Of a DNA stretch of 64,000 nucleotides, positions 25,668 to 35,683 are shown piece by piece; within the stretch, counting starts at the first letter, position 1, and each line of letters starts with the position of its first letter. The notes below the pieces were generated by a model. It did not search any database. It was not told the DNA's origin and saw only the letters and a program-made list of their open reading frames with translations. A program made the translations under genes and the position numbers. This stretch comes from Planctomycetota bacterium. Lineage in GTDB: Bacteria > Planctomycetota > PUPC01 > JACPCR01. The stretch covers positions 46,747-110,746 of the forward strand of contig JAQBXN010000009.1 in NCBI GenBank assembly GCA_027625095.1, written 5' to 3'.

Positions 25668-28600
25668 CTATTTCTTAACCTCTTCCTCGACCGTTGGGCG
25701 GATCACATAAAAATTCCCGCCGATGGGGTGCCACGCATAATTAACCCTGAAACCTACATGCCCCCCCTCGCCATGGCGATCGACCAGGAAAAGACTGCCT
25801 TTGTAATAACTGAGAGGCATTATGGGATCGTCGCCGAAACCGATATTGGTGTGCTCATAATTGTCGCCCTTCTTCACAGTGGTCTGGAGGTGGCGGGATT
25901 CGCCGGAACTCAGCTTTGCGAGCATCAGGAACCAGGCGTCAGCCTTGCCGTCGTTCTTGTATTCCACGTATAGTGCCTCATCGCCGATGATGATGGGCTC
26001 GTGCTGGAATCGGCTCTTGACTTTCTTCTGCCAGAGTACTTTACCGTCGGCACGATTCAGGCTGGCAAGGGTGCCGCCCCGGCAGCCAAACAGAACCTGG
26101 GTCTCCCCGACGACCGGGCAGCGGGTGAACTCGTCGCCAAGCTCGGTGCTCCATCGGACTGTGCCGTCGGATGCGTTGACGGCCATCGCTGTACCTTTCT
26201 GATCGGCCAGGTAAACGATGCCTGCGTCTACAGCGGGGGTGGAGTCGGTGTACGCCGCGACTGGGGTCTTCCACTGTTCATTCAAGTTCGAGACATTTAC
26301 GCTGTGCAGCAGGCCGTCGTCGGTAATAAGGAACAGGCTCCTGCCGTCAGTGGCCATCGAGCCCAGTACCGGACCGCTGATTTCGGCCTGTTTCATGATG
26401 CTGCCATTTGCGAAATCGAGCTGAAACAGGCTGCCCTTGTCGTTGGCCACGAAGAGGTCTTCGCCGATGGCTATGGGGCTGCCAAAGAGGCGTTCGCCAA
26501 CCTTGGATGACCAGAGCTCGGTTCCTGTCTCAGGATTGATGCAGTAGAGTTTGCCATCAAGACCGCAGCGCAGAATCAGGCCGCCGTAAATTGTTCCGAA
26601 GGGAGTGAAGCCCATGCCGCCGGCTCTTCCCCAGTAAAGTGCCGGGAAGCTCCTTGGCATTTGTCCTTTGTCCATCGCAAAATTTGAAAGTCTGAACGCT
26701 GTATTTTTTCCAAGTGCCCGGCCTGAGAAGATTTTGTCTTCAGAGACCAGAAGCTGCGTCATAGCTGGATTCCAGAGGATATCTGAATCGCCGTGCCCGT
26801 GTCCGCAACGGTAGACCGGATCAAAGCGTGGGGCGAGTTTCTTCTCACGTTTATCCACACGGGTGAAATCGCCCATCCAGGTATTCTGGCCTTCGGGATC
26901 GACAAATCCGGGCGTGCCCGTCTGGCCAGACAGCGGGCCGTAAAGTTCGACCTCGGTCAGGGTGCGCAGGCGTTTGATACTGTTGACGAGTTTCACCTTT
27001 ACCATCGGCGTCTTGACCGGATCGAATTTCACCAGGCGGAAGAGCTGCCCGTTATGGCGGATGCTGGCGACAACCCGCTCCTTCTTGGTCTCCATGTCCG
27101 TCACTACGATGTCAAAGTGCGGCATGATGTTCTTTTCGTCGTAGGCATTGAAGTAGAGTGCGACCATCGAGATCCAGCGCGGGTCATGCATGCCGCACGA
27201 CACGACAGTCTGGATGGAGTTAGGCTGAACGTACCATTTGCTGCCAATCTCATTGATGCGCCCATTCTGCAGGAACGCCTCTTCGACCAGATTGAGCACG
27301 CCGGTTTGAAGAGGATTGATAATGATTCTGTTCGGGTTTTCGTTGCGATGGCGACCGATGGGATCGTAGGTCTCGGAGAAGAGCGGATTCTCGAGCACGA
27401 CCGGTTTGATTCTGTAAATAGGTTCGTAATGCAAATGGTTCACGCTTGGGAAACGGATTCGCCGGTACGTAATGTCATCAACAAGGACTTTGCCTTTCTT
27501 TGACCAGAACCCGGCCGAAAGTTTTTTGCAGTTGGCGCCGTTCTTGACCACGACGCTGCCAAACCGCCATTCGTTCCCGGCCTCGAAAGTACGAGCCACC
27601 GAGTCCGGATAGTCGCTGTCGGACATCACCCCGGCAAGGAGCTGGGTGTCCTTCGAGGCCGCATCGGCGTTCCGATAGAAAAACTCAAGCACCCAGGTTA
27701 CGTGATTGCCAAGATATTGGGTGATCTCCTGCCCGATCAGATCGCTGCCGACAAGAAGGGCCCGATTGCTGTTATAACCCGGCCCATAGGCCACCTCGCT
27801 TCCAGCCCATGCGGTCTCGGTCTCGCAGTCACCGTTGGTAAGACGGTTGTTGCCCATGCGAACGAGCGTCTCCAGTTGACCCGCTGCATCGCGGCTGACG
27901 GGCCAGAGTTTTTCCGTGTGGTCTTTGAACGCAGGATCGTAGAGGGCAAGTTCGCTGCCGAGGATATCGTTGTAATCGCCGAGCTTGGCCTTCCATTTGA
28001 GCCCCCCCTTCACATCGTAAGCAAGAATGCTGCCCTGGAATGTGCCGAGAAGGAGTGTCTGAGAGTCATTGGAAAATCGGAGGACTTCCCCAATTTCAGG
28101 CACTTTGAACTCACTGACTTTCGAGCCATCCTCACACTTGAATACAGACATCAATCCATATTCATCGAGCATGGCGATGTGCTGCAGGTCGTGGCTCTGG
28201 GCGGTGTACGTCGGAAGGATCTGGAGGGGGCCCAGTCTGCTCTGCTGTTTCGTCGGGCCAGTGAAATAGATGAATGACCGACCCTCCCGCACAAGGCGCC
28301 GGTCTCCGCCGAGCGTGGAATCGGCCTCGTGCACACGATTGGAGATTACCTTGAGTTCGGCATCAAACTCGATCCGTTCGCCCTGCGAATAGACAATCGG
28401 GCCGACCGCGTCGTCGGGCCAGGTGAGGCGGGCGCCGGGTTTCGAGGAGTTTTCTATGTTCTTGTTCTCATACAGCAACTTGCCGCTAAGGTCTCGAATG
28501 ACCAGATGCTGGTCATAGGCCTCCACATCCATATAGGACACTCGAGTGAAGTACATACTCCGCTCGATTTGTGCCATGCGGGTCTTGTCCGGACTCAGCA

Positions 28601-31600
28601 CAAAGCCATGCTGAGTGCGAATCCGTTCAAAGTCTGAAACATCCTTATCGAAATATTTTTCGCCCTCCCATTCAGCGACGACATTGAAATTCTCGTCAAG
28701 CACCCGCATCCGATCCTCCTGACTGTGCAGCAGAAGCTTTAGAGCGGGCGACCATGCAAAGTTTGCCCAGGAGAGACCGTAGTTCTCGCGGTAGCGTGTA
28801 GTACCAGGATCCATATTGAGCCTCGCCTGATGGATCGGTTCTCCATCCAGCGTGAGTGCGTAATATCGAGCCCCGGCTGAGGTGTAGGCCAGGATGCGGT
28901 CGTCGTGGATGCTCAGATGGTTCGTCCCCATCTCCGGCAGGAATTTGCTGAAACGCAGTTTTCCGTCCGGGGCGAATGAATAGAGATTCTTGCCGTGTCC
29001 CCAGGTGATAACGTAAAGGTTGCCGCCCGTGTCGAATTTGAGGTCGACGACCATCTCATTTGTGCCCATTTTTTCGAGGACGCCGGGGGCGGTGGTTGAC
29101 TGGTTGCTTTCAGCAAGCTTGGAGGGGCTTGACTCGGAGGGCGGCGGGGTAATTTTTGGGAAAGGAATGGAAGAGAGGATAGTCTCAACGTTCCTCTTCA
29201 TGCCTTCGGACTCGTTGGCGACCAGGCATAAGGTGTCATACGAGAAGTGCAGCGCTTTGGTGGCAACCTGAATGCTCGGCCTTGTTCTCTGGTTCGGCCC
29301 GCCAATCGGAGGCGACTGCAAAAACCCATACTCATCAATGGTATCGAGCAGGAATGAACTTTCGCGCCCGCCCATCAGGATGACCGGATCATCAACGACC
29401 GTGCCCGGCCCGATAATGGCTTGCCCCTTACGCCAGGAGTGAAAACCGTCCCCTTTGGGATCTTCGGCATCTGGATCTCCCAAGGGGATGTGGTAGACCT
29501 CGTTTTCTCTGGCGACGCGAGCATCAACGCCTTTGGCCTTCAGCTTCGATAAGAGGTCTTCAGCAATCGGCTGAAGACCATCGATACCAGTGCCAGGGAC
29601 AATGACGACCTTCCTGGTGTTCTTGAGAAATTCAGAGACCTCATCCGGCCGTGGAATAAACGGCTGCAAGCTATCGGCGAGTTGCAGACTCGGCTTCCCA
29701 ATCGCCTTCGATTCGACTTGAAACTCAGCAGTCTTGCCACTGAGAGCTTCACGGATTCGAACCGTCACAGTTTCCGGCTTCGGCGTGTGCGGAATGTCGA
29801 ATTCCGCTGCAAGGTCGTTGCCGAGGACTCGGTAGTAATCCTGGCGATCTGCGACAGAATCAGAGCGGTCGCGGAGTCCCCGCACCACTTCTATCCTCGT
29901 CGGAAAGACACCAAGGCTCTCACCTGATTCGCCCACCAAATCAGCCTTCAACCTCAATCGACTGCCACCTTCCGCCACTGAATACTTGACCTTCAGTCCC
30001 GAAATCCGTTCCGGGGTAAATGCGACCATCGAGCCCTGGACTCTCGTCATGTCCAACTTCACCGATATCTCTTCTACAGGCCGGCCGCCGGTGGCTACGT
30101 TCTCAATCTCCAGTTCCCGTTGGCCAATCAGATCGTAGGCGACCTTTCCGCGATGAGCAGCAATGGCGAGTGGCATTACGACCGGCTTGGCCATCTGCTG
30201 CCTGACCGTATGGCCATAATCCGGGTCTTCGAAGTTACCCATCACCAGGTACTGAATCTTGCCGCCCTGCCGCCAGCTCGGGCCAACCTTGAACGGGCCG
30301 CGAGCCGCCGGTTCGATCTTCCATTCCTGAAAACGCTCACGCAGGTAATCGGCAATCGGCTCCGAGAGAGCGTAGACCTTGTTGAGCTCGTCGTCGTTCC
30401 AGGTCGGAAAATAATTGCCAATGAAGTAATCGGTGAGTGGCCAGTCATCAAGTTTGACGATTCCCGGCAGATCGAGGGTGCTGCCCTGTTCGACGACCAC
30501 CTTTGTTCCAGAGGCAATGGCCGCCCGCAGGCCCTTCAGGGTGTCCTCCTCCAGTTCGCCGTCGTAGCGGATGCCAGGCACGAAGATAACGTCGAAGCCT
30601 TCAAGCTTGTTCTTGAAATGCTCATCTCGCAGGAAAGTCGCCGGAAAGCCGAGCCGCCAGCAGGCGATGAAGATGCCTTCGGTCTGATTACCGACGGGAA
30701 TATTCTTGAACTCACTCAGGAAGTGCTGACGCTTTGTGCTGACAATGCCGACGCGCTTGTAGCTGTCGACCGTCTTGTCAATGATTTCGCCAAACGGCTG
30801 CAGGATGCGCCCGTTGAGACTCTTGGTGGTTTCACGTCCCTTCGCTGTCTCCGGGTTCGGTCCGTCATCGAATGAATGAGCCACGCCATACTGGCAGATA
30901 CCGTTTGCGCCCTGCGCCATAAGCGCGAATGCCATGTGGCGGGTGTACTGGCCATCCATGCGGGTGCGGCCCTCATGAGCCAGCGGCATGTTCACGTACA
31001 GAGTTTTCCCTGTGCCCGTACGCAGAATGCGGGCAAGGGCCGGGATGCTGACCCACGCGGTAATGTTATCCGCGTAATGAACGTGGCTGATGATGTCGAG
31101 GTTGGAAAACAGATCCGGCGCCCAACCGTTATAGACCTCATCATTCGATCCAGGTGAGGCCCACGTGCGGTGATAAGTACCGTAACGTGTATGCGGAGCG
31201 ATCTGCTTGCCCACCCGCACCATCCGATCTATCCATTCCTTCCAGCCGAGCTGCCACCAGTCGCGATAGGCGAGGAAGCCCTCCAGGAACTTTGCGTCGC
31301 GCTGATTACGGGGGCGTTGGAGATATCGATTCCAGTCGCTTTCGATCTTGCCAGGCGACTGCCCAAGCTCCTTCTCGGTTCGCTCGGCGCGGTACTTGGC
31401 GAAGTATTGTTTGTGATGCTCGACAAGCCCGGAGACTCCGCCGTCATACATTTCGTCATAGAGCATGATTCCATCGAACGCAGGCGAATGGCGCATGGCC
31501 TGAACTTCGCGGGCCATCCAGCGCTCAGACGCCTTGACATAGGGCTCGATGTAGCGCGGCAGATGAAAGTCATTGTATGAAATCAAGACATCAGAGAACT

Positions 31601-33659
31601 GAAGCTTGTTCCGCACGCAGGCGTTGATGATCTGATTGCGTGGCGTAGGCGTGTAAACGCTAAAAGGTGCGGGTAAACGGGGGTCGGTCGCGGCGAGTTC
31701 CTCACGCCATGTAAAGTAACGCATGTGATGATTTGTGATATAGGTCATCAGGTCTACCCGGTTATAACCGAGGTCCGCGAGCGTGTTCATGGCGCGATCA
31801 AGATCCACCGGTGGGACCCGTGGGTTACCGGAATGGCTGGTTTCCAGCCCATTCATGGGCCCGGTGTACTTGGACGGCTTTACAACGAGATAGAGGCTGG
31901 ACTTTTGCCGGTCGACGAGGTCGAACGTATACGGCACAGATATGGCGCCGTCCGGCAGACCTTCGACTGAGAGCTTGTATTGGCCGGGGGCAAGAAGGGA
32001 GGTGCGTTCAGCCGCGAATTGGATGGTCTCCGTGTGCCATGACTCACCGGTGTCCTGGAATTCGAGGGTTTGACGATGTCGGGAGGACGGCTCACCTGTG
32101 GCTGGATGCTCCATCACGACCGTTCGTTTTCCCGTGCCTCGTTTCTGCTGTGAGCGCAGGACCAGTTGTAGAGAAAATTCCTCACCGACTACAAATGCAT
32201 TGCGGCCTTTGTCCGCAACGAAACTGGCCGTGCCGGTCTGCGCAGGCTCGATGATGGCGCTGCGGATCTCTGACTCGAGCGGTGTGGTGAGTGATGGATC
32301 GTTCTTATCAAATATCTGGGTACGGAAGATGTAGAAACCGAAGGCCTGATCGGGGATTTCGAACTGAAGCAGGCCCTGATCGAGCCCATTCTGCCAGGAG
32401 ACAACCTTTACGGGATTCCAGACCCGTGAAGTGGGCAACGATGAATCGTACGCAGACCATGACATCTTCACGACGGGATCATGAATGGTCTCCTTGCCTT
32501 TCGTTTCCAACAGGCGCATCGAAACCGACGCCAGCTGACCACGAGTGAAAACCGGGGTGCCCCATTCCACGGCCATCATTCGTACGGCATCCAGATCATC
32601 TGTAGTGTTGTCGGCGAGAAAGAACCGGTAGGGACTTTTCGAAAAATCGTTGCTGACGTTCAAGTAAAAATCTTCCGGTGGCACTTTCACGCCAGCACGC
32701 ATCTTCTTCGATTCCAGAGACGCGCTGAAGCTCATTTCTTCTTGCAGCGTGACCGCTCCAACCCCGGCATTCAGCCCTGAACGGGAGCGCACTCTGCCAC
32801 CAAACTTTCGGTACGGGATGATGATTCTCGATCCCTCAACGCTGATGCCTGGCGCATCGGGTGTGCCCGCGGCATCGAGATCGACCCGGCCTTCCTTGGT
32901 GACATGAAACGCCTGCCAACTCGGATAGAGCAGGTAGCCCTGGCCGACGCTGTTGGAGGGAAGCCAGATCTTTAAAGGATAGAAGTCCTTCTGATGGCTG
33001 ATCAAATTCGTCAGCATCGGCAATTGCTGATCGGCCTTCGGTATGATGGGAGTCCGCGGATTCCTGAGGTATTTCGGATCGGGGAAATCATTCAGATTGA
33101 GTTTGAATTCCGCCTCAAGACTGAAGAGCCCTACATTTGCCGGCACTTTGCGGAAATCGACCGGGGCAGACTTTGAATCCTCGACACCATAGACCGAGAC
33201 CTCGTGCATCTGCAGCATCAAGCTGTTGCCGTCAATACGAATCTCAGGATCGTTACTGCTCAGCTTGCCTTCTGCGCTGAGTTCGAATTCGTGATTGCCT
33301 GGCTGAATCTGGAACTTGCCGACCCTGAGGGTCTCGCGCGGTATGAAAAGACTGCTGTCACGGCCAATGTATTTGCCCTGGTGATACTTTTCGAAAAAGA
33401 ACTTCTGATTACCGTCATCCACGTAAGCATTGCGCACCCAGAGGGTAACGTCTTCACCGAGGACAATGGTTCTGCTCCCAGTTTCCGAGAATTCGGTCTT
33501 GGTGATCTCTCGAAAAGATTCCTGGGCGCTCGCAAGGGTTGCAGTTTCTAAATCAGTAACAAGCTTGATTGCTATCTGTTCGGGGAGCTCGGCCTGTGCG
33601 TGATGCAGAGCAATCAACAAAAGGGCCGAAATACAAGTTGGGCGCATTCTCTGATTCAT
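25668..33659 (-). CDS. Giant secreted multidomain protein with glycosidase-like barrel and two beta-propellers
   Basis: About 2663 residues. The start at ATG 33659 is chosen because it gives a signal peptide (RMRPTCISALLLIALHHAQA). Residues about 1-590 are beta-rich modules. About 590-1060 resembles a GH42-type TIM barrel with a trimerisation-like tail (GLEGFDVIFVPGIRYDG; LYDEMYDGG carries acidic candidates). About 1350-1490 is an undefined alpha/beta domain. About 1527-1926 is a WD40/YVTN-like propeller. About 1933-2070 is a CBM-like module and about 2110-2240 a discoidin-like one. About 2310-2660 is a PQQ-type propeller (GKLYCINPETGTELWSS, DGTVRWSTELG). Probably polysaccharide capture or degradation at the surface. 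Divergent from DUF4058. Confidence 0.85.
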   Translation of the reverse strand: MNQRMRPTCISALLLIALHHAQAELPEQIAIKLVTDLETATLASAQESFREITKTEFSETGSRTIVLGEDVTLWVRNAYVDDGNQKFFFEKYHQGKYIGRDSSLFIPRETLRVGKFQIQPGNHEFELSAEGKLSSNDPEIRIDGNSLMLQMHEVSVYGVEDSKSAPVDFRKVPANVGLFSLEAEFKLNLNDFPDPKYLRNPRTPIIPKADQQLPMLTNLISHQKDFYPLKIWLPSNSVGQGYLLYPSWQAFHVTKEGRVDLDAAGTPDAPGISVEGSRIIIPYRKFGGRVRSRSGLNAGVGAVTLQEEMSFSASLESKKMRAGVKVPPEDFYLNVSNDFSKSPYRFFLADNTTDDLDAVRMMAVEWGTPVFTRGQLASVSMRLLETKGKETIHDPVVKMSWSAYDSSLPTSRVWNPVKVVSWQNGLDQGLLQFEIPDQAFGFYIFRTQIFDKNDPSLTTPLESEIRSAIIEPAQTGTASFVADKGRNAFVVGEEFSLQLVLRSQQKRGTGKRTVVMEHPATGEPSSRHRQTLEFQDTGESWHTETIQFAAERTSLLAPGQYKLSVEGLPDGAISVPYTFDLVDRQKSSLYLVVKPSKYTGPMNGLETSHSGNPRVPPVDLDRAMNTLADLGYNRVDLMTYITNHHMRYFTWREELAATDPRLPAPFSVYTPTPRNQIINACVRNKLQFSDVLISYNDFHLPRYIEPYVKASERWMAREVQAMRHSPAFDGIMLYDEMYDGGVSGLVEHHKQYFAKYRAERTEKELGQSPGKIESDWNRYLQRPRNQRDAKFLEGFLAYRDWWQLGWKEWIDRMVRVGKQIAPHTRYGTYHRTWASPGSNDEVYNGWAPDLFSNLDIISHVHYADNITAWVSIPALARILRTGTGKTLYVNMPLAHEGRTRMDGQYTRHMAFALMAQGANGICQYGVAHSFDDGPNPETAKGRETTKSLNGRILQPFGEIIDKTVDSYKRVGIVSTKRQHFLSEFKNIPVGNQTEGIFIACWRLGFPATFLRDEHFKNKLEGFDVIFVPGIRYDGELEEDTLKGLRAAIASGTKVVVEQGSTLDLPGIVKLDDWPLTDYFIGNYFPTWNDDELNKVYALSEPIADYLRERFQEWKIEPAARGPFKVGPSWRQGGKIQYLVMGNFEDPDYGHTVRQQMAKPVVMPLAIAAHRGKVAYDLIGQRELEIENVATGGRPVEEISVKLDMTRVQGSMVAFTPERISGLKVKYSVAEGGSRLRLKADLVGESGESLGVFPTRIEVVRGLRDRSDSVADRQDYYRVLGNDLAAEFDIPHTPKPETVTVRIREALSGKTAEFQVESKAIGKPSLQLADSLQPFIPRPDEVSEFLKNTRKVVIVPGTGIDGLQPIAEDLLSKLKAKGVDARVARENEVYHIPLGDPDAEDPKGDGFHSWRKGQAIIGPGTVVDDPVILMGGRESSFLLDTIDEYGFLQSPPIGGPNQRTRPSIQVATKALHFSYDTLCLVANESEGMKRNVETILSSIPFPKITPPPSESSPSKLAESNQSTTAPGVLEKMGTNEMVVDLKFDTGGNLYVITWGHGKNLYSFAPDGKLRFSKFLPEMGTNHLSIHDDRILAYTSAGARYYALTLDGEPIHQARLNMDPGTTRYRENYGLSWANFAWSPALKLLLHSQEDRMRVLDENFNVVAEWEGEKYFDKDVSDFERIRTQHGFVLSPDKTRMAQIERSMYFTRVSYMDVEAYDQHLVIRDLSGKLLYENKNIENSSKPGARLTWPDDAVGPIVYSQGERIEFDAELKVISNRVHEADSTLGGDRRLVREGRSFIYFTGPTKQQSRLGPLQILPTYTAQSHDLQHIAMLDEYGLMSVFKCEDGSKVSEFKVPEIGEVLRFSNDSQTLLLGTFQGSILAYDVKGGLKWKAKLGDYNDILGSELALYDPAFKDHTEKLWPVSRDAAGQLETLVRMGNNRLTNGDCETETAWAGSEVAYGPGYNSNRALLVGSDLIGQEITQYLGNHVTWVLEFFYRNADAASKDTQLLAGVMSDSDYPDSVARTFEAGNEWRFGSVVVKNGANCKKLSAGFWSKKGKVLVDDITYRRIRFPSVNHLHYEPIYRIKPVVLENPLFSETYDPIGRHRNENPNRIIINPLQTGVLNLVEEAFLQNGRINEIGSKWYVQPNSIQTVVSCGMHDPRWISMVALYFNAYDEKNIMPHFDIVVTDMETKKERVVASIRHNGQLFRLVKFDPVKTPMVKVKLVNSIKRLRTLTEVELYGPLSGQTGTPGFVDPEGQNTWMGDFTRVDKREKKLAPRFDPVYRCGHGHGDSDILWNPAMTQLLVSEDKIFSGRALGKNTAFRLSNFAMDKGQMPRSFPALYWGRAGGMGFTPFGTIYGGLILRCGLDGKLYCINPETGTELWSSKVGERLFGSPIAIGEDLFVANDKGSLFQLDFANGSIMKQAEISGPVLGSMATDGRSLFLITDDGLLHSVNVSNLNEQWKTPVAAYTDSTPAVDAGIVYLADQKGTAMAVNASDGTVRWSTELGDEFTRCPVVGETQVLFGCRGGTLASLNRADGKVLWQKKVKSRFQHEPIIIGDEALYVEYKNDGKADAWFLMLAKLSSGESRHLQTTVKKGDNYEHTNIGFGDDPIMPLSYYKGSLFLVDRHGEGGHVGFRVNYAWHPIGGNFYVIRPTVEEEVKK

Positions 33660-33734
33660 CAGGTTAGAAGGTGTGTTATGAAGAGAGAGGTTTATACTCG
33701 CAGGCTGTAAGAACCAGCAAGCAGGAGAAACAGA

Positions 33735-34526
33735 ATGCCAAGCCCATTTCTCGGAATGGATCCATACCTCGAACGTTTTTGGAGAGACGTCCATACGAGA
33801 TTAACAGTCTATGTCTGTGATCAACTTTGCGAACAGTTGCCCGAAGGATTAGCCGCTCGAACGGAAGAGCACGTAATTCTTGAAACAACCGAAGGGCGGG
33901 AACAGAGATATGTTCCAGACATCCAAGTTCGCGTGGATCATGTCAGTGACGGTATTGAGCCTTACGGCTCGGCTGCAGTCCAAGAGGCAGTAGACCTGGA
34001 GATGGAGTTCGACGAACCGGAAACTGAGCGCAGTATTCAGATTATAGAAAGCGCCGGTGGTCGGCTTATCACAGCCATCGAGATCCTCAGCCCTTCAAAT
34101 AAGGAACTGGCAGGATTGGCCAAATACATGGACAAACAAATGGATCTGCTGGCCGCAGGAGCAAACCTTGTGGAAATCGATCTGATCCTTCAAGGTCGCC
34201 ACGCAATCCGAGCTCCGTTACGTTTCATAACGCCTAGACATAAGGCACATTATTACATCTGTGTGAGCCCGGTGAAGGACAGAAGGCACGTAAGTCTGTA
34301 TCCCTTTGATCTTCCGGCTCCCATTCCTGCGGTGGCCATTCCGCTACGGCCCGAGGACGACGACATCGTCCTGAACATCCAGCCTCTGCTTGCAAAGTGC
34401 TATCAGATGGGCAGATATGATCGCACCATAGACTACAACGCTGAACTACCGGTATTTCTCAACGCCAAAGTTGCCCGGTGGATGGACGAAATGCTGAAGG
34501 AGGCCGGGCGGCGGATTTCTGCCTGA
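33735..34526 (+). CDS. DUF4058 family protein
   Basis: Protein of 263 residues. The opening MPSPFLGMDPYLERFWRDVHTRL and the RYVPDIQVR and ITAIEILSPSNK segments are the signature of DUF4058, a family abundant in cyanobacteria and planctomycetes and thought to have a restriction-endonuclease-like core; activity is not established. No signal peptide. It is divergent from the giant secreted protein over 75 bases and ends 2 bases before the start of the beta-RFAP synthase-like gene, with which it is probably co-transcribed. Confidence 0.88.
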   Translation: MPSPFLGMDPYLERFWRDVHTRLTVYVCDQLCEQLPEGLAARTEEHVILETTEGREQRYVPDIQVRVDHVSDGIEPYGSAAVQEAVDLEMEFDEPETERSIQIIESAGGRLITAIEILSPSNKELAGLAKYMDKQMDLLAAGANLVEIDLILQGRHAIRAPLRFITPRHKAHYYICVSPVKDRRHVSLYPFDLPAPIPAVAIPLRPEDDDIVLNIQPLLAKCYQMGRYDRTIDYNAELPVFLNAKVARWMDEMLKEAGRRISA

Positions 34527-34528
34527 CA

Positions 34529-35473
34529 ATGACCATTCAGATAGAAGCCCCCAGTCGATTGCACTTTGGCCTATTGGCTCTGAATCCCGATCTGCCCCGC
34601 CGGTTCGGAGGAGTTGGCGTCATGATCAAGCAGCCCGGTTCTGTCCTGAGGGTTGAATCGGCAGACACATTTGGTGTATCGGGGCAACTGAGTCATCGGC
34701 TGGAAGAATTCGCACAACGCTATTGCCAACATATTGGAATGGCTTTACCCGCAGCTCACTTTGTCCTGGAACGGAATGCGCCCGAGCATTCGGGATTCGG
34801 TACCGGCACGCAAGTCGGCCTGATAACCGCCAAAGCACTGGCCCTGCTGTCTGGAGACCTTCTAGCCACCGCTCCAGAGCTTGCGGAAAGAATCGGCCGA
34901 AACGGACGTTCAGGAATCGGTGTGCACGGTTTCGAACAAGGCGGCCTCCTCGTCGACAGCGGTAAGAGCAAACAGGACAAAGTAGCCACGCTGGTCGCTC
35001 GGCATGCCGTTCCCAGCGATTGGCGTTTCGTCGTCGTGATACCAAAGGAATTGCAGGGCCTGCACGGTGGTGCAGAGGAACAGGCCATGCGCGAATTGGT
35101 CATTCCTGTGTCGCAAACGGAGAAGCTTTGCCGAATCGTTTTGATGGGCATACTGCCGATGATCGTGCAGCAGGATTTTCAGGGATTCAGCGAGGCAATC
35201 TACGAATTCAATTACCAGGCTGGTGTCTGTTTCAAGTCAGCCCAGGGCGGAGTCTACTCAAGCCCACTGCTGGAGGAGATTGTTAATTTCGTCCGAGGCC
35301 GGGGCTTTGCCGGGGCAGGACAGAGTTCGTGGGGGCCGGCTGTCTTCGGTTTGGTCCCCGACGACACCTCGGCCAGCCGATTGGTTAATAAAATCCTGAA
35401 CCAATTCGGATTTGAAAATTCAGAAATCCTGGTGACACAAGCAGCCAATCAAGGGTCTTCTTTCAAATGGTAA
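34529..35473 (+). CDS. Beta-ribofuranosylaminobenzene 5'-phosphate synthase-like (GHMP family)
   Basis: Protein of 314 residues starting at ATG 34529, two bases after the DUF4058 stop. PSRLHFGLLALNPD, RFGGVGVMI, the Gly-rich EHSGFGTGTQVGL (the GHMP phosphate loop) and RSGIGVHGFEQGGLLVD are diagnostic of beta-RFAP synthase, which joins PRPP and 4-hydroxybenzoate (or aminobenzoate) in the first step of tetrahydromethanopterin synthesis. Planctomycetes and methylotrophs use this cofactor for C1 oxidation. No other pathway gene is in the window, so the gene is isolated or the rest lies elsewhere. Confidence 0.88.
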   Translation: MTIQIEAPSRLHFGLLALNPDLPRRFGGVGVMIKQPGSVLRVESADTFGVSGQLSHRLEEFAQRYCQHIGMALPAAHFVLERNAPEHSGFGTGTQVGLITAKALALLSGDLLATAPELAERIGRNGRSGIGVHGFEQGGLLVDSGKSKQDKVATLVARHAVPSDWRFVVVIPKELQGLHGGAEEQAMRELVIPVSQTEKLCRIVLMGILPMIVQQDFQGFSEAIYEFNYQAGVCFKSAQGGVYSSPLLEEIVNFVRGRGFAGAGQSSWGPAVFGLVPDDTSASRLVNKILNQFGFENSEILVTQAANQGSSFKW

Positions 35474-35547
35474 TTGGGAGTTATCACCGCTGATGTGGAT
35501 ACCAACTGTCCAGCCAATGTCGGCTCAGCGTACCATTCATCAGCCAT

Positions 35548-35566
35548 GAAAATGGGCCGCATTTTC
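35548..35566 (+). terminator. Possible terminator of the DUF4058/RFAP transcript
   Basis: GAAAATG and CATTTTC pair over 7 bases around GGCCG, 75 bases after the beta-RFAP gene. The T-stretch is part of the stem and no strong T-run follows, so this is a tentative call. Confidence 0.3.
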
Positions 35567-35618
35567 TAAGACATCGATTAGTAACGCTTTAGTGAAGGGC
35601 TCTTCATTGGCCGATCTC

Positions 35619-35647
35619 TTGCTTATCATTGTCCGGGCGGATAGATA
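35619..35647 (+). promoter_or_regulatory. Candidate promoter of the MoxR/VWA operon
   Basis: TTGCTT (35619-35624) and TAGATA (35642-35647) stand 17 bases apart, 37 bases upstream of the first start codon of the nine-gene run. The -10 match is weak. Confidence 0.25.
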
Positions 35648-35683
35648 TCTATGGATTCAACACCTGAAAATTCTGGAGAGAGT

